From: Pseudomonas berkeleyensis
Lineage (GTDB): Bacteria > Pseudomonadota > Gammaproteobacteria > Pseudomonadales > Pseudomonadaceae
Length of the DNA: 64,000 nucleotides
NCBI RefSeq assembly: GCF_014109765.1
Contig: NZ_CP059139.1
Coordinates: 3,042,001 to 3,106,000, forward strand
Direction: 5' to 3'
Positions 1-9,415 of the stretch are shown here, in pieces. Each line of letters opens with the position of its first letter. Position 1 is the stretch's first letter. The position numbers were made by a program, and so were the translations under genes. The notes beneath the pieces are model-generated. The model searched no databases, was not told where the DNA came from, and worked only from the letters and a program-made list of their open reading frames with translations.

Positions 1-129
1 ACGTGGCCAGAGAATTGGCCGGCGCGCATCATACCGGAAATTCCTGACCAAGGTGCTGTTTTTTATCCCTACACGCCACCCAAAGAGGCTTTTCTAGAGC
101 TTTTCGTAGTTTTTACGCCGGGCGGCGTA

Positions 130-909
130 TCAGGTAGCCGGGCGCAAGGCCGCGATCAGCGGCTGCAGCGAATAACCCAGACGTGGGGCCAGCTCGCCAG
201 CACGGGCCTGCAGACGCCCGAGATCCATGCGTTGATCAAGCTCCGCCGGGATCAACAGCACCACGTTGCCCTCCTTCACCGGGCACTCCCAATAGTGCCG
301 GTGGTAGAGCCCACGCAGCAGCGCCGCACCAAGCGGCTTGCCGTCATTGCCGGCCCACTGGTTGATGATCAGCCAACCGCCGGGATTGAGTTTTTCCCGA
401 CAGCGTTCGAGAAAGCGCCAGGCCAGATGACCGACACCGGGCCCCTGATCGGTGTAGAGATCGAGAAAGATCAGATCAGCGGTTTCTGCGCTGTCCAGCA
501 ACTCGACGGCGTCGCCGATACGAATGGTCAGCCGTGGGTCGTCATCCAGACCAAGAAACTCCATGGCCAGACGCGGTACGTCCGGACGCAGTTCGATGGC
601 CTCGACATCTTCGAGCGGCAGGAACTTCAGGCAGGCCTGGGTCAGGTTGCCGGCGCCGAGACCGAGGAACAGTGCGGTTTCCGGCGCATCGTGGCACAGC
701 GCGCCAAGCAGCATGGCACGGGTGTAGTCGTACTCGAGCCAGCTCGGATCGCCCTGAAACACGCAGCTCTGCTCGATGGCATCACCGAATTCGAGGAAAC
801 GGTAGGCGCCGATCTGCACCACGCGGATCACCCCGAAAGCATCGCGAACCTCGGCCAGCAGCACTTCGTCCAGCTTCTGCATCTCGTCGTCCGGCGGCAA
901 ACCTGGCAT
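130..909 (-). CDS. Spermidine synthase-like class I methyltransferase
   Basis: The protein has a Rossmann SAM-binding core typical of the spermidine synthase-like family: a glycine-rich motif I (LFLGLGAGNLTQA), an acidic strand end (VEAIELRP) and a later IFLDLYTD segment. True spermidine synthases carry an N-terminal tetramerisation beta domain and a GGG(D/E)G motif. Here the motif is GLGAGN, so polyamine synthesis is not assured and a generic methyltransferase or aminopropyltransferase role is the safest reading. I chose the ATG at 909 because a GGAG lies 8 nt before it; an upstream ATG at 972 has only a weak ribosome site. It is divergent from the monooxygenase operon and shares its roughly 140-bp control region. 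Confidence 0.75.
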   Translation of the reverse strand: MPGLPPDDEMQKLDEVLLAEVRDAFGVIRVVQIGAYRFLEFGDAIEQSCVFQGDPSWLEYDYTRAMLLGALCHDAPETALFLGLGAGNLTQACLKFLPLEDVEAIELRPDVPRLAMEFLGLDDDPRLTIRIGDAVELLDSAETADLIFLDLYTDQGPGVGHLAWRFLERCREKLNPGGWLIINQWAGNDGKPLGAALLRGLYHRHYWECPVKEGNVVLLIPAELDQRMDLGRLQARAGELAPRLGYSLQPLIAALRPAT

Positions 910-1045
910 CGATCCGTCTCCAACAGTGACATCCCGCACCAGAAGTGGCGGGCTAAAGGCGCCGATTGTCATTGAAGCAGCCGCCCCCGGTCACGCAATA
1001 ATTCCACCACTTGCGCTGCTACTCATAACAATAACGAGGATCGCC

Positions 1046-2374
1046 ATGTACGCCATCATAGGTGCCGGCCCCATGGGCCTGTGCACGGCCCGGCAATTGA
1101 AGAAACAAGGGATCGACTTCGTCGGTTTCGAACTGCACAGCGATGTCGGCGGGTTGTGGGACATCGATAACCCGCACAGCACCATGTACCACTCGGCGCA
1201 CCTGATCTCTTCCAAGGGCACCACCGAGTTCAGCGAATTTCCCATGCGCGCCGAAGTGGCGCCCTACCCGCACCACAGCGAGATGCGTCGCTATTTTCGC
1301 GACTACGCCAGGCAGTTTCGCCTCTACGATCACTATCAGTTCGATACCCGCGTGGTGCAGCTGCAGCGCCTGGATCAGGGCTGGAAACTGATCAGTGAAC
1401 GCAATGGCGAGCAGCGCGAATGGCGTTTCGATGGTGTACTGATCGCCAATGGCACGCTGCATACGCCCAACCTGCCCCAGTTACCGGGCGACTTCAGCGG
1501 CGAGGTGCTGCACTCCAGCGCCTACAAGAACGCCGACCTGTTTGCCGGCAAGCGGGTGCTGGTGGTCGGCTGCGGCAACTCGGCCTGCGATATCGCCGTG
1601 GACGCCGCGCACCGCGCTGCGGCCGTGGATCTTTCGGTACGTCGCGGCTACCACTTCCTGCCCAAGTTCATTCTCGGCAAGCCGACCGACACCTTCGGCG
1701 GTGCGATCAAGCTGCCGCGTCGACTCAAACAACTGGTCGACGGCCTGCTGGTGCGCGCGCTGGTTGGCAAACCTTCGCAATACGGCCTGCCAGACCCGGA
1801 CTATCGCCTGTACGAATCACACCCGGTGATGAACTCGCTGGTGCTGCACCACATTGGCCATGGTGATATCCGCCCCCGTGGTGATATCACCGCGGTGAAC
1901 GGCCAGCGCGTGTCCTTCGCCAATGGCGAACAGGCGGATTACGACCTGATCCTGATGGCCACCGGCTACAAGCTCGACTACCCCTTCATCGCGCGCAGCG
2001 AGCTGAACTGGCCGGAAGGCGCTGGTGCGCCACAGCTGTACCTCAACGTCTTTCATCCTGAACACGACGACCTGTTCATGCTCGGCATGGTCGAGGCTTC
2101 CGGCCTGGGCTGGCAGGGCCGTGACGAGCAGGCCGAACTGGTGGCCCTGTATATCCGCCAGTTACAGGCTGGCAGCCCGGCGGCGCAGGCGTTGCGCCAA
2201 ACTATTCGAGAACAGGCGGGCCAACGCCTGGACGGCGGTTACCAGTACCTGGAGCTGGAGCGCATGGCCTACTACGTGCACAAGGACAGCTACCGTAAAC
2301 GCATTGCCAGCCATACCGCGGCGCTGCGCCGCGAGCTGGCTGAAGGTGGCGTACCAGCCACCCAGGAGGCCTGA
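1046..2374 (+). CDS. Flavin-containing monooxygenase (FMO/BVMO-like)
   Basis: This FAD- and NADPH-dependent monooxygenase would insert one oxygen atom into a soft nucleophile or a ketone. The FAD fingerprint IGAGPMG lies at the extreme N terminus. The NADPH-binding motif VVGCGNSACDIA lies near residue 180. Just before it is the family signature F-x-G-x3-H-S-x2-Y (in FSGEVLHSSAYKN). At 442 residues it has the normal length for a bacterial FMO. The start at 1046 follows a GAGGA ribosome site and puts the FAD motif at the usual place; the open frame continues upstream but would overlap the divergent gene. It is the first gene of a compact five-gene operon (2-bp gap, then overlaps), so its substrate is probably a small molecule processed by all five products. 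Confidence 0.88.
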   Translation: MYAIIGAGPMGLCTARQLKKQGIDFVGFELHSDVGGLWDIDNPHSTMYHSAHLISSKGTTEFSEFPMRAEVAPYPHHSEMRRYFRDYARQFRLYDHYQFDTRVVQLQRLDQGWKLISERNGEQREWRFDGVLIANGTLHTPNLPQLPGDFSGEVLHSSAYKNADLFAGKRVLVVGCGNSACDIAVDAAHRAAAVDLSVRRGYHFLPKFILGKPTDTFGGAIKLPRRLKQLVDGLLVRALVGKPSQYGLPDPDYRLYESHPVMNSLVLHHIGHGDIRPRGDITAVNGQRVSFANGEQADYDLILMATGYKLDYPFIARSELNWPEGAGAPQLYLNVFHPEHDDLFMLGMVEASGLGWQGRDEQAELVALYIRQLQAGSPAAQALRQTIREQAGQRLDGGYQYLELERMAYYVHKDSYRKRIASHTAALRRELAEGGVPATQEA

Positions 2375-2376
2375 AC

Positions 2377-3309
2377 ATGGAACCGATCAAGATTGCCTTC
2401 GACCCCAGCAGCCTGGTACTGATCAACCTCATCGTCGCCCTGATGATGTTCGGCGTTTCCCTGGATCTGTGCGCCGAGGATTTTCGCCGCATCGTGCGCT
2501 CGCCCAAGGCGCCGGTCATCGGCCTGTTAGCGCAGTTCCTGCTGCTACCGGCAATGACCTGCCTGGCCTGTTGGCTGCTGCGCATCCCGCCGGAGCTGGC
2601 ACTGGGCATGATACTGGTCGCGGCCTGCCCTGGCGGCAGCTTCTCCAACATCATGACTTGGATGGCCCGCGGCAACGTGGCGATTTCGGTGAGCATGACC
2701 GCAGTGTCCAGCCTTGCTGCCAGCGTGCTGACACCGTTCAATTTTGCCCTCTACTCCTGGCTGAACCCCTATACCCGACCGCTGCTGACTGAAATCGATA
2801 TCGACCCGCTGGGCCTGCTGCTGTTGGTGGTACTGGTGCTCGGCGTGCCGCTGGTCGTCGGCATGGCAATCGGCAGACGCTTCCCGCTGCTGGCCCTGCG
2901 TGTGGAAAAACCACTGCGCCTGTTCAGCCTGTGCGTGATGCTGGGGTTCGTCGCCCTGGCCTTCAGCCGTAACCTGGATCAGTTCGTCAGCCACTTCCAC
3001 CTGTTCTTCTGGCTGGTGGTGGGGCACAACCTGCTGGCGTTGTTGATTGGCTACTTCAGTGCACGCCTGGCCGGCCTCAACGAAGCGGATCAACGTGCGG
3101 TGACTCTGGAAACCGGCATCCAGAATTCGGCACTGGGGCTAGTGATCATCTTCACCTTCTTTCCGCAGGCCGGCGGCATGCTGCTGATAGCCGCGTTCTG
3201 GGGCTGCTGGCATTTGGTATCGGGGCTGAGCCTGGCCTGGTTCTGGTCACGCCGCCCACCCGCGCCTGCACAGACACAGGCACCTGCCGCCCAGCCCGGA
3301 GAAGCCTGA
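2377..3309 (+). CDS. BASS-family (bile acid:sodium symporter-like) transporter
   Basis: This 310-residue integral membrane protein has about nine to ten hydrophobic helices. It carries the family's characteristic glycine- and proline-rich segments (ACPGGSFSNIMTW near residue 85 and ETGIQNSALGLVIIF near residue 245). Bacterial members import organic anions such as pantoate, bile acids or keto acids with sodium. The C-terminal tail is short and rich in Pro, Ala and Gln. It starts 2 bp after the monooxygenase stop, and its own stop overlaps the next start (TGATG), so translation is probably coupled. Its likely job is uptake of the substrate for the operon; which substrate cannot be read from the sequence. 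Confidence 0.87.
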   Translation: MEPIKIAFDPSSLVLINLIVALMMFGVSLDLCAEDFRRIVRSPKAPVIGLLAQFLLLPAMTCLACWLLRIPPELALGMILVAACPGGSFSNIMTWMARGNVAISVSMTAVSSLAASVLTPFNFALYSWLNPYTRPLLTEIDIDPLGLLLLVVLVLGVPLVVGMAIGRRFPLLALRVEKPLRLFSLCVMLGFVALAFSRNLDQFVSHFHLFFWLVVGHNLLALLIGYFSARLAGLNEADQRAVTLETGIQNSALGLVIIFTFFPQAGGMLLIAAFWGCWHLVSGLSLAWFWSRRPPAPAQTQAPAAQPGEA

Positions 3310-4091
3310 TGCGTGTCACCCTGATCACCGGGGCCGCCAGCGGCCTCGGCTGGCAACTGGCGCGCGCCTGTCATGCCCGTGGCGACGCACTGCTGCTCAC
3401 CGATATCGATGCGCCCGGCCTGGCTCCACGCCTGGCCGAACTGGGCGATGCCCGTACCCATGGTCTCGCTGGCGATATCACCGATCCAGACCTGCACAGG
3501 CAGCTTGTCGAGGCCTGCCAGGCGCGCTTCGGCCGCCTCGACCTGCTGATCAACAACGCCGGCATCACCCATCGATCACCGACCGTAGCAACCACCCCGG
3601 CGGTCTTTCGCAAGGTCATGGCGGTGGATTACCACGCACCCCTGGAGCTGACCCTGGCAGCCCTGCCACTGCTGCGCGAGAGCCGCGGCCAGGTGGTCGC
3701 CGTCGGCTCCATGGCCGGCTGGATGCCGCTGCTCGGCCGCGCCGGTTATTGCGCGGCGAAAAGCGCACTGAGCCAGGCCTTCGAAGTGCTGCGGGCGGAA
3801 ATCAGCCGTGACGGCATTGGTCTGCTGATGGTCTATCCGAGCTTTCTCGATACGCCTATCGACCGCAACGCACTGGGTGGCGACGGCCAACCCGCTGACC
3901 ATGCACGCTCGACCATCGGCAAGATCCGTGGCGCCGACTGGATGGCGCACCTGATCCTCGATGCGCTCGATCGTCGTCGCGAACGACTGTTTCCGGATCG
4001 CGGCAGTTGGCTGGCCAGTCTGCTATGGCGCCTGGCACCCGGTCTGTATTACCGCAAGATGAGCCAGCGCTTCGCCGGGGAGATGAGCTGA
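3309..4091 (+). CDS. Short-chain dehydrogenase/reductase (SDR)
   Basis: This 260-residue classical SDR has the NAD(P)-binding TGAASGLG motif at residue 6, the NNAG structural motif near residue 82, an active-site serine (VGSMAG) and the catalytic YCAAK tetrad near residue 150. An acidic residue at the end of the second strand (LLTDIDAPG) favours NAD over NADP. It presumably oxidises an alcohol or reduces a carbonyl in the pathway defined by the surrounding operon. Its start overlaps the stop of the BASS transporter, and its stop directly abuts the TauE gene (TGATGG), so all are read from one message. Confidence 0.88.
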   Translation: MRVTLITGAASGLGWQLARACHARGDALLLTDIDAPGLAPRLAELGDARTHGLAGDITDPDLHRQLVEACQARFGRLDLLINNAGITHRSPTVATTPAVFRKVMAVDYHAPLELTLAALPLLRESRGQVVAVGSMAGWMPLLGRAGYCAAKSALSQAFEVLRAEISRDGIGLLMVYPSFLDTPIDRNALGGDGQPADHARSTIGKIRGADWMAHLILDALDRRRERLFPDRGSWLASLLWRLAPGLYYRKMSQRFAGEMS

Positions 4092-4831
4092 TGGCGCTGG
4101 CTCCCTATGCGCTCGGCGCCTTTATCCTGCTGGCCTACACCCTTGAGGCCATCACCGGTTTCGGCAGCGTGGTCATCGCCCTGTCGCTCGGTGCATTGCT
4201 GCTACCCATCGATCAGCTGTTGCCGATTCTGGTACCGCTGAACATCTGCATGACCGGCTATCTGGTGCACCGCCACTGGAGACTGATCGACCGTCGCCTG
4301 CTGCTCGGCACTCTGCTGCCCGGCATGGTCGTCGGCACCCTGCTCGGCTACTGGCTGCTGGCGTATCTGGACACCCAGATACTGAAGGTCGCTTTCGGCG
4401 CACTCATCGTCTGGTTTGCCGGCCGTGAACTGTGGCGCCTGCGCCAGAACCATGCGCTGACGGTACGCCCAACCTGGCTGACTCGCTGCATTACCCTGGC
4501 CGCAGGACTCAGTCATGGCCTGTTCGCCTCGGGCGGCCCGCTGCTGGTCTATGGCCTGGCCGGCACTCATCTGGACAAGGCACGGTTGCGCGCCACCCTG
4601 GTAACCGTCTGGTTCACCCTCAACAGCCTGCTCACTATCGCCTTTCTGCTCGACGGCCGTCTGCTGCCAGCGCTACCGCAGGTTCTCAGCTACGCCCCGC
4701 TCCTGCTGCTTGGCATATGGCTGGGCGAACGCCTGCACCGACGCGTCGACGAGCGTCATTTCCGCATTGCCATCTACATCCTGCTGCTGGTCACCGGCAT
4801 CCTGCTGCTGGCGCCCTGGAGATTGCCATGA
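4091..4831 (+). CDS. Sulfite exporter TauE/SafE-family membrane protein
   Basis: This 246-residue polytopic protein has the TauE/SafE pattern of two repeated halves of four helices (AITGFGSVVIALSLGALLLP near the N terminus, HGLFASGGPLLVYGLAGTHL in the second half). Family members export sulfite, sulfoacetate or other organosulfonates and small anions. I placed the start at the ATG overlapping the SDR stop; the frame is open upstream but that sequence is coding in another frame. A transporter with organosulfur links next to a flavin monooxygenase hints at a sulfur- or nitrogen-containing substrate, but this is only contextual. Confidence 0.85.
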   Translation: MALAPYALGAFILLAYTLEAITGFGSVVIALSLGALLLPIDQLLPILVPLNICMTGYLVHRHWRLIDRRLLLGTLLPGMVVGTLLGYWLLAYLDTQILKVAFGALIVWFAGRELWRLRQNHALTVRPTWLTRCITLAAGLSHGLFASGGPLLVYGLAGTHLDKARLRATLVTVWFTLNSLLTIAFLLDGRLLPALPQVLSYAPLLLLGIWLGERLHRRVDERHFRIAIYILLLVTGILLLAPWRLP

Positions 4832-6621
4832 GCTACGACATCATCATCAACAACGGCCTGTACTTCGACGGCACCGGCGCCCCCGGCACGGTGCGCCATA
4901 TCGGCATCAAGGACGGCAAGGTCGATACGCTCAGCCTCAGCCCGCTGGATGAGCGCGATTGCCCGCACGTGATCGATGCTGGCGGCAAATGGATCACCCC
5001 CGGTTTTCTGGAAATTCACTCGCACTACGACGCCGAAGTGATCGCCGCGCCGGCGCTGAAAGAATCGGTGCGCCACGGCGTCACCAGCGTGACCATCGGC
5101 TCCTGCTCGATCAGCATGGTGCTGGCCGATGCCGAGGACTGCTCTGACCTGTTCACCCGCGTCGAAGCGGTACCGCGCGAGTACGTGCTGCCGATCCTGC
5201 AGGAGAAGAAAACCTGGCGTGACGCTGCCGGTTATCGCGCCTTTTATGACCAACTGCCACTGGGGCCGAACGTCAACTCCTTTCTCGGTCATTCCGAACT
5301 ACGCGTGGCGGTGATGGGCCTGGAGCGCGCCACCAGCCGAGTGACGCCGAGCGAAGCCGAACTCGCCCGCATGCAGCAGTTGCTCGAAGAAGCGCTGGAT
5401 GCCGGCTGCATCGGCCTGTCGGTGATGACCACCCGGCTGGACAAGATGGATGGCGACCGTGCCTGGTCCAGCCCGCTGCCCTCCACCTTCGCCAGTTGGA
5501 AGGAGTTCTCCCGCCTGTTCGCCGTGCTCCGCCGTCGTGGCGCCGTGCTGCAGGGAGCGCCCAACGCGGTGACCAAGGTCAACGTGTTCGCCTTCCTCTG
5601 GCAGGCCCATGGCTGGTTCAGGAAACCGCTCAAGTGCACCATGCTCACCGCCCTGGATCTCAAATCGCAGCCACTGCTGCATCGTTTCACGCGCCTATCC
5701 GGCTGGCTGGCGAACAAGGTGTTGCGCGGTCATTTCCGCTGGCAGACCCTGCCGGCGCCCTTCACCCTGCGCCTGGAAGGGCTCAACGTGAACGCTTTCG
5801 AGGAATTCGGCGCTGGCGAGATCCTGCGCAACATCAAGGATCCGGACGAGCTCTACGCCAAGGTCAAGGAGCCCGAGTTCCGCGCCCTGTTCAAGAAACA
5901 GGTCAAGGCGGTGCTGACCAAGGGCCTTTGGCACCGTGACTTCTCCGATTGCTGGGTAACCGAATGCCCGGATGCCAGCCTGGTCGGCAAGAACTTCAAG
6001 CAACTGGGCCAGGCCCGAGGCCTGGACGCGGTGGATGCCTATTTCGAACTGGCCTGCCAATACCGCGAGGCGCTGAAATGGACGACCTGCTACGGCAACC
6101 AGCGCGAAGCGATCATGCGCAAACTGCTGGCAAGCCCCTGGACACACCCCGGCTTCGCCGACTCCGGCGCGCACCTGCGCTCCATCGCCCAGTACAACTT
6201 CCCGCTGCGCTTTCTCAAATACGTACGGGACGCCGACCTGGCCGGCGAGTCGTTCATGGAGCTAGGCCAGGCCGTACGCCGTTGCAGCGGCGAGCTGGCG
6301 GACTTCATCGGTGTCGATGCCGGCTACCTGCGAGTCGGGGATCGCGCCGATCTGGTGCTGATCGACCCCACCGGCCTCGACGACACGCTGGACGAACTGC
6401 ATGAAGCACCGATGGAGGTACTCGGCTTGGTGCGAGTGGTCAAACGCAACGATGCGGCGGTCGAACTGACCTTGATCAATGGCCGTATCGCCTACCGCCG
6501 TGGCCTGGAATATCCGGAAGATCTGGGCAAGGTACAGGGTTACGGGCGCTTCCTGCCTGCTCGCGATGTTCTGCCGCGGCAAGCGCCGGTACGCGACTTC
6601 GATCCGGCTCCTGCCTCGTAA
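4828..6621 (+). CDS. Amidohydrolase, N-acyl-D-amino-acid deacylase type
   Basis: This 597-residue metal-dependent hydrolase belongs to the amidohydrolase_3 / D-aminoacylase group. An N-terminal IINNGLYFDGTG beta strand is followed by the metal-binding HSHYD motif near residue 69 and a C-terminal DSGAHLRS motif near residue 445. The latter supplies the catalytic aspartate. The tail has the usual small beta sandwich (GDRADLVLIDP). Members cleave N-acyl-D-amino acids or related amides and lactams. It is longer than classical D-aminoacylases (about 480-500 residues) because of an extra middle region. It overlaps the TauE stop by 4 bp (ATGA) and closes the five-gene operon. Confidence 0.87.
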   Translation: MSYDIIINNGLYFDGTGAPGTVRHIGIKDGKVDTLSLSPLDERDCPHVIDAGGKWITPGFLEIHSHYDAEVIAAPALKESVRHGVTSVTIGSCSISMVLADAEDCSDLFTRVEAVPREYVLPILQEKKTWRDAAGYRAFYDQLPLGPNVNSFLGHSELRVAVMGLERATSRVTPSEAELARMQQLLEEALDAGCIGLSVMTTRLDKMDGDRAWSSPLPSTFASWKEFSRLFAVLRRRGAVLQGAPNAVTKVNVFAFLWQAHGWFRKPLKCTMLTALDLKSQPLLHRFTRLSGWLANKVLRGHFRWQTLPAPFTLRLEGLNVNAFEEFGAGEILRNIKDPDELYAKVKEPEFRALFKKQVKAVLTKGLWHRDFSDCWVTECPDASLVGKNFKQLGQARGLDAVDAYFELACQYREALKWTTCYGNQREAIMRKLLASPWTHPGFADSGAHLRSIAQYNFPLRFLKYVRDADLAGESFMELGQAVRRCSGELADFIGVDAGYLRVGDRADLVLIDPTGLDDTLDELHEAPMEVLGLVRVVKRNDAAVELTLINGRIAYRRGLEYPEDLGKVQGYGRFLPARDVLPRQAPVRDFDPAPAS

Positions 6622-6705
6622 CTCGAGGCACTGCGATACCCGTACGGGTCTCAGGGCTTATCGGTTACCATGCGCCTCCGCCTGATCAACCGTTAGAGAC
6701 ACCGC

Positions 6706-8052
6706 ATGTCGCACGCCTGGAGCCCCGATAGCTGGAGGGTAAAACCCATCCAGCAGCAGCCCGAATACCCTGACGCCACCCACCTCAGTCGTGTCGAGCA
6801 GACGCTGGCAGGCTACCCGCCGCTGGTGTTCGCTGGCGAGGCGCGCGAGCTGCGCCGTCAGTTCGCCGAGGTCACTCAGGGTCGCGCTTTCCTGCTGCAA
6901 GGTGGCGACTGCGCGGAAAGCTTCGCCGAATTTTCCGCCGCGAAAATCCGCGACACCTTCAAGGTGCTGCTGCAGATGGCCATCGTCATGACCTTTGCCG
7001 CCGGTTGCCCGGTGGTGAAAGTCGGGCGCATGGCCGGGCAGTTCGCCAAGCCACGCTCCTCCGGCGAGGAAACCATCGACGGCGTCACCCTGCCCGCCTA
7101 TCGCGGCGACATCGTCAACGGCATCGGTTTCGACCTCGCCAGCCGCGTGCCCGACCCCGAGCGCCTGATGCAGGCCTATCACCAGGCCACCGCCAGTCTC
7201 AACCTGCTGCGCGCCTTTGCCCAGGGCGGTTTCGCCGACCTGCATCAGGTGCATCAGTGGAACCTGGATTTCATTGCCAACTCGGCGCTGGCAGAAAAGT
7301 ACCACCAGCTCGCCGGGCGCATCGACGAAACCCTGGCCTTCATGCGCGCCGTGGGCATGGACAGCGCGCCGCAACTGCGGGAAACCAGCTTCTTCACTGC
7401 CCACGAAGCGCTGTTGCTGAACTACGAAGAGGCCTTCGTACGTCGCGACAGCCTTACCGGCCGCTGGTACGACTGCTCCGCGCACATGCTGTGGATTGGC
7501 GACCGCACCCGCCAACTGGACGGCGCCCATGTCGAATTCATGCGCGGCATCGAGAACCCCATCGGCGTGAAGGTCGGCCCGAGCATGGATCCGGACGAGC
7601 TGATCCGCCTGATCGATGCGCTCAACCCGGACAACGATCCGGGCCGCCTGAACCTGATCGTGCGTATGGGCGCGGACAAGGTCGAAGCGCACTTCCCGCG
7701 CCTGCTGCGCAAGGTGCAGAGCGAAGGCCGCCAGGTGCTGTGGAGCTCCGACCCGATGCACGGCAACACCATCAAGGCCAGCAGCGGCTACAAGACCCGT
7801 GATTTCGCGCAGATTCTCAGCGAAGTTCGCCAGTTCTTCGCCGTGCACCAGGCCGAAGGCACCTATGCCGGCGGTATTCATATCGAGATGACCGGGCAGA
7901 ACGTCACCGAGTGCATTGGTGGCTCGCGTCCGATCACCGAGGACGGCCTCTCCGACCGCTATCACACGCACTGCGACCCACGCATGAATGCCGACCAATC
8001 CCTGGAGCTGGCTTTCATGATCGCCGAGACGCTGAAGCAGGTACGCCGCTGA
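6706..8052 (+). CDS. 3-deoxy-7-phosphoheptulonate synthase, class II
   Basis: This enzyme condenses phosphoenolpyruvate and erythrose 4-phosphate at the entry to the shikimate pathway. At 448 residues it has the full length of the plant/actinobacterial class II family. Recognisable conserved blocks are [11 protein letters not shown] (substrate binding), [38 protein letters not shown] and SDPMHGNT. Pseudomonads often carry a class II enzyme beside the class I feedback-regulated ones, either a housekeeping copy or one tied to phenazine synthesis. No phenazine genes are nearby, so a housekeeping role is more likely. It stands alone, with an 84-bp upstream gap and a hairpin downstream. Confidence 0.92.
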   Translation: MSHAWSPDSWRVKPIQQQPEYPDATHLSRVEQTLAGYPPLVFAGEARELRRQFAEVTQGRAFLLQGGDCAESFAEFSAAKIRDTFKVLLQMAIVMTFAAGCPVVKVGRMAGQFAKPRSSGEETIDGVTLPAYRGDIVNGIGFDLASRVPDPERLMQAYHQATASLNLLRAFAQGGFADLHQVHQWNLDFIANSALAEKYHQLAGRIDETLAFMRAVGMDSAPQLRETSFFTAHEALLLNYEEAFVRRDSLTGRWYDCSAHMLWIGDRTRQLDGAHVEFMRGIENPIGVKVGPSMDPDELIRLIDALNPDNDPGRLNLIVRMGADKVEAHFPRLLRKVQSEGRQVLWSSDPMHGNTIKASSGYKTRDFAQILSEVRQFFAVHQAEGTYAGGIHIEMTGQNVTECIGGSRPITEDGLSDRYHTHCDPRMNADQSLELAFMIAETLKQVRR

Positions 8053-8057
8053 CGATT

Positions 8058-8084
8058 CGCGCCCTGGCCACTGGCCAGGGCGCG
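8058..8084. repeat. Perfect hairpin after the DAHP synthase gene
   Basis: A 12-bp perfect inverted repeat (arms CGCGCCCTGGCC) with a 3-nt spacer lies 6 bp after the stop codon. It has no T-tract, so it may stabilise the 3' end of the message or act as a weak terminator. Confidence 0.55.
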
Positions 8085-8218
8085 AACAAGCTCGCACTTC
8101 TTTTGTGCGTTATCCGGCATAATGCCGGCCCATCGCGAGCCCACCCAAATGGGCGCCAAACGACGTTCCCCAGCCGGAAAGGACTCGCGGCCAACACCTC
8201 CAACAAGGACGATGATCC

Positions 8219-8974
8219 ATGCAACTGCGCACCACCCTCTCCGCTTTCGCCCTCTCCAGCGCCGTTCTGCTGACCGGCTGCCAGAACATGTCCCCTGACG
8301 CCATGCTGCAATCCGGCCTGATGGCCGTACAGGCCGCAACCCTCAGCGACGCCGAAGTGAAGAGCATGTCCGACCAGGCCTGCGCCGAAATGGACGCCGC
8401 GGCCAACGTCGCCGGTCCGAGCAGCCCGTACACCAAGCGCCTGGACAAGATCGCCAACAACCTTGGCCATCAGATCAACGGCACACCGATCAACTACAAG
8501 GTCTACCAGGCCGACGAAGTCAACGCCTGGGCCATGGCCAACGGCTGCGTACGCGTCTACAGCGGCCTGATGGATCTGATGACCGACAACGAAGTGGAAG
8601 GCGTGCTCGGCCACGAGATCGGCCACGTCGCCCTCGGCCACACCAAGAAGGCCATGCAGACCGCCTACGCCACCGCCGCCGCTCGCAACGCCGCCGCAGC
8701 ATCGGGCAACGGCACCGTCGCCGCGCTGTCCGCCTCGCAGCTCGGTGAACTGGGCGAGCAGCTGGTCAACGCACAGTTCTCGCAAAGCCAGGAAACCTCT
8801 GCCGACAACTTCTCCTTCGACCTGCTGACCCAGCGCAACATTCCGCGTGAAGGCCTGGTCACCGCGTTCGAGAAGCTGGCCAAGCTGGGCGGCGGCGAGA
8901 GCAGCATGTTCTCCTCGCACCCGGGCTCCACGGATCGCGCCAACAACATGCGCACCCGCCTGGCCGCCAAGTAA
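8219..8974 (+). CDS. M48-family zinc metalloprotease, lipoprotein
   Basis: This 251-residue periplasmic protease is anchored by a lipid. The signal peptide ends in the lipobox LLTGC (Cys at residue 21). The zinc site HEIGHVALGH (HExxH) lies near residue 131, and a SADNFSFD segment downstream supplies the third ligand region. It resembles the outer-membrane-linked YcaL/LoiP group of M48 peptidases, which degrade misassembled outer membrane proteins. An alanine-rich helix follows the active site. It stands alone, with a strong hairpin after the stop. The ATG at 8219 lies 8 nt downstream of AAGGACG. Confidence 0.9.
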   Translation: MQLRTTLSAFALSSAVLLTGCQNMSPDAMLQSGLMAVQAATLSDAEVKSMSDQACAEMDAAANVAGPSSPYTKRLDKIANNLGHQINGTPINYKVYQADEVNAWAMANGCVRVYSGLMDLMTDNEVEGVLGHEIGHVALGHTKKAMQTAYATAAARNAAAASGNGTVAALSASQLGELGEQLVNAQFSQSQETSADNFSFDLLTQRNIPREGLVTAFEKLAKLGGGESSMFSSHPGSTDRANNMRTRLAAK

Positions 8975-8984
8975 GCACGACGCT

Positions 8985-9015
8985 CAGGGGCTGCCCGGCA
9001 GCCCCTGTTTCATTG
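8985..9015 (+). terminator. Intrinsic terminator after the M48 protease gene
   Basis: A 10-bp stem (arms CAGGGGCTGC / GCAGCCCCTG) is followed by TTTCATT. It ends the M48 protease message just upstream of the next gene. Confidence 0.7.
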
Positions 9016-9025
9016 GAAAACTGCC

Positions 9026-9415
9026 ATGCCAGCCCTGCGTAAACACCTGATACCGCTATTGCTGATCCTGCCGTGCAGCAGCTGGGCCGACTACGACCAA
9101 CGGTACCAGGCCTGCCTGGACGCCAGCGGGATGATCAACAACGCCAGCGTCGCTGGCTGCGCCGAGGGCGTATCGGAAGCGGTGAAGAAGGAGATGAATC
9201 GCGTCTACCAGCAGCTTTTCCTCAAGCTGCAGGAAAGCGCTCCGGAAGATGCCCGGCAACTGGAAGAGGCGCAGAAAGCCTGGCTGATCTACCGCAACGG
9301 CCAATGCGACCTGCAGGGCAAACATGTCGGCTCACCGATGTACTACACCTGCCCGATGCAGTTGAACATCCAGCGCGTCGATGAACTGAAATTTCTGTTG
9401 GATAACGGCGGTTAG
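9026..9415 (+). CDS. LprI-like (DUF1311) periplasmic protein
   Basis: This 129-residue exported protein has a signal peptide (LIPLLLILPCSSWA) cleaved near residue 21. Its four cysteines (YQACLD, AGCAEG, GQCDLQG, YTCPMQ) are spaced as in the LprI/DUF1311 family. The mature part is a short helical bundle with an EEAQKAWLIYRNGQC block that is the family hallmark. Some relatives inhibit lysozyme, but this is not established for most of them. The 3' end overlaps the convergent glycosylase gene by 4 bp. Confidence 0.75.
   Translation: MPALRKHLIPLLLILPCSSWADYDQRYQACLDASGMINNASVAGCAEGVSEAVKKEMNRVYQQLFLKLQESAPEDARQLEEAQKAWLIYRNGQCDLQGKHVGSPMYYTCPMQLNIQRVDELKFLLDNGG

Noticed and set aside
1..129. Possible terminator at the left edge (ACGCCGGGCGGCGT, 115-128)
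   Set aside because: The stem is short and the T-run lies on the wrong side for the minus-strand gene that ends at 130.
6636..6650. ACCCGTACGGGT palindrome before the DAHP synthase gene as terminator
   Set aside because: No T-run follows; it may be an operator but nothing supports a specific regulator.
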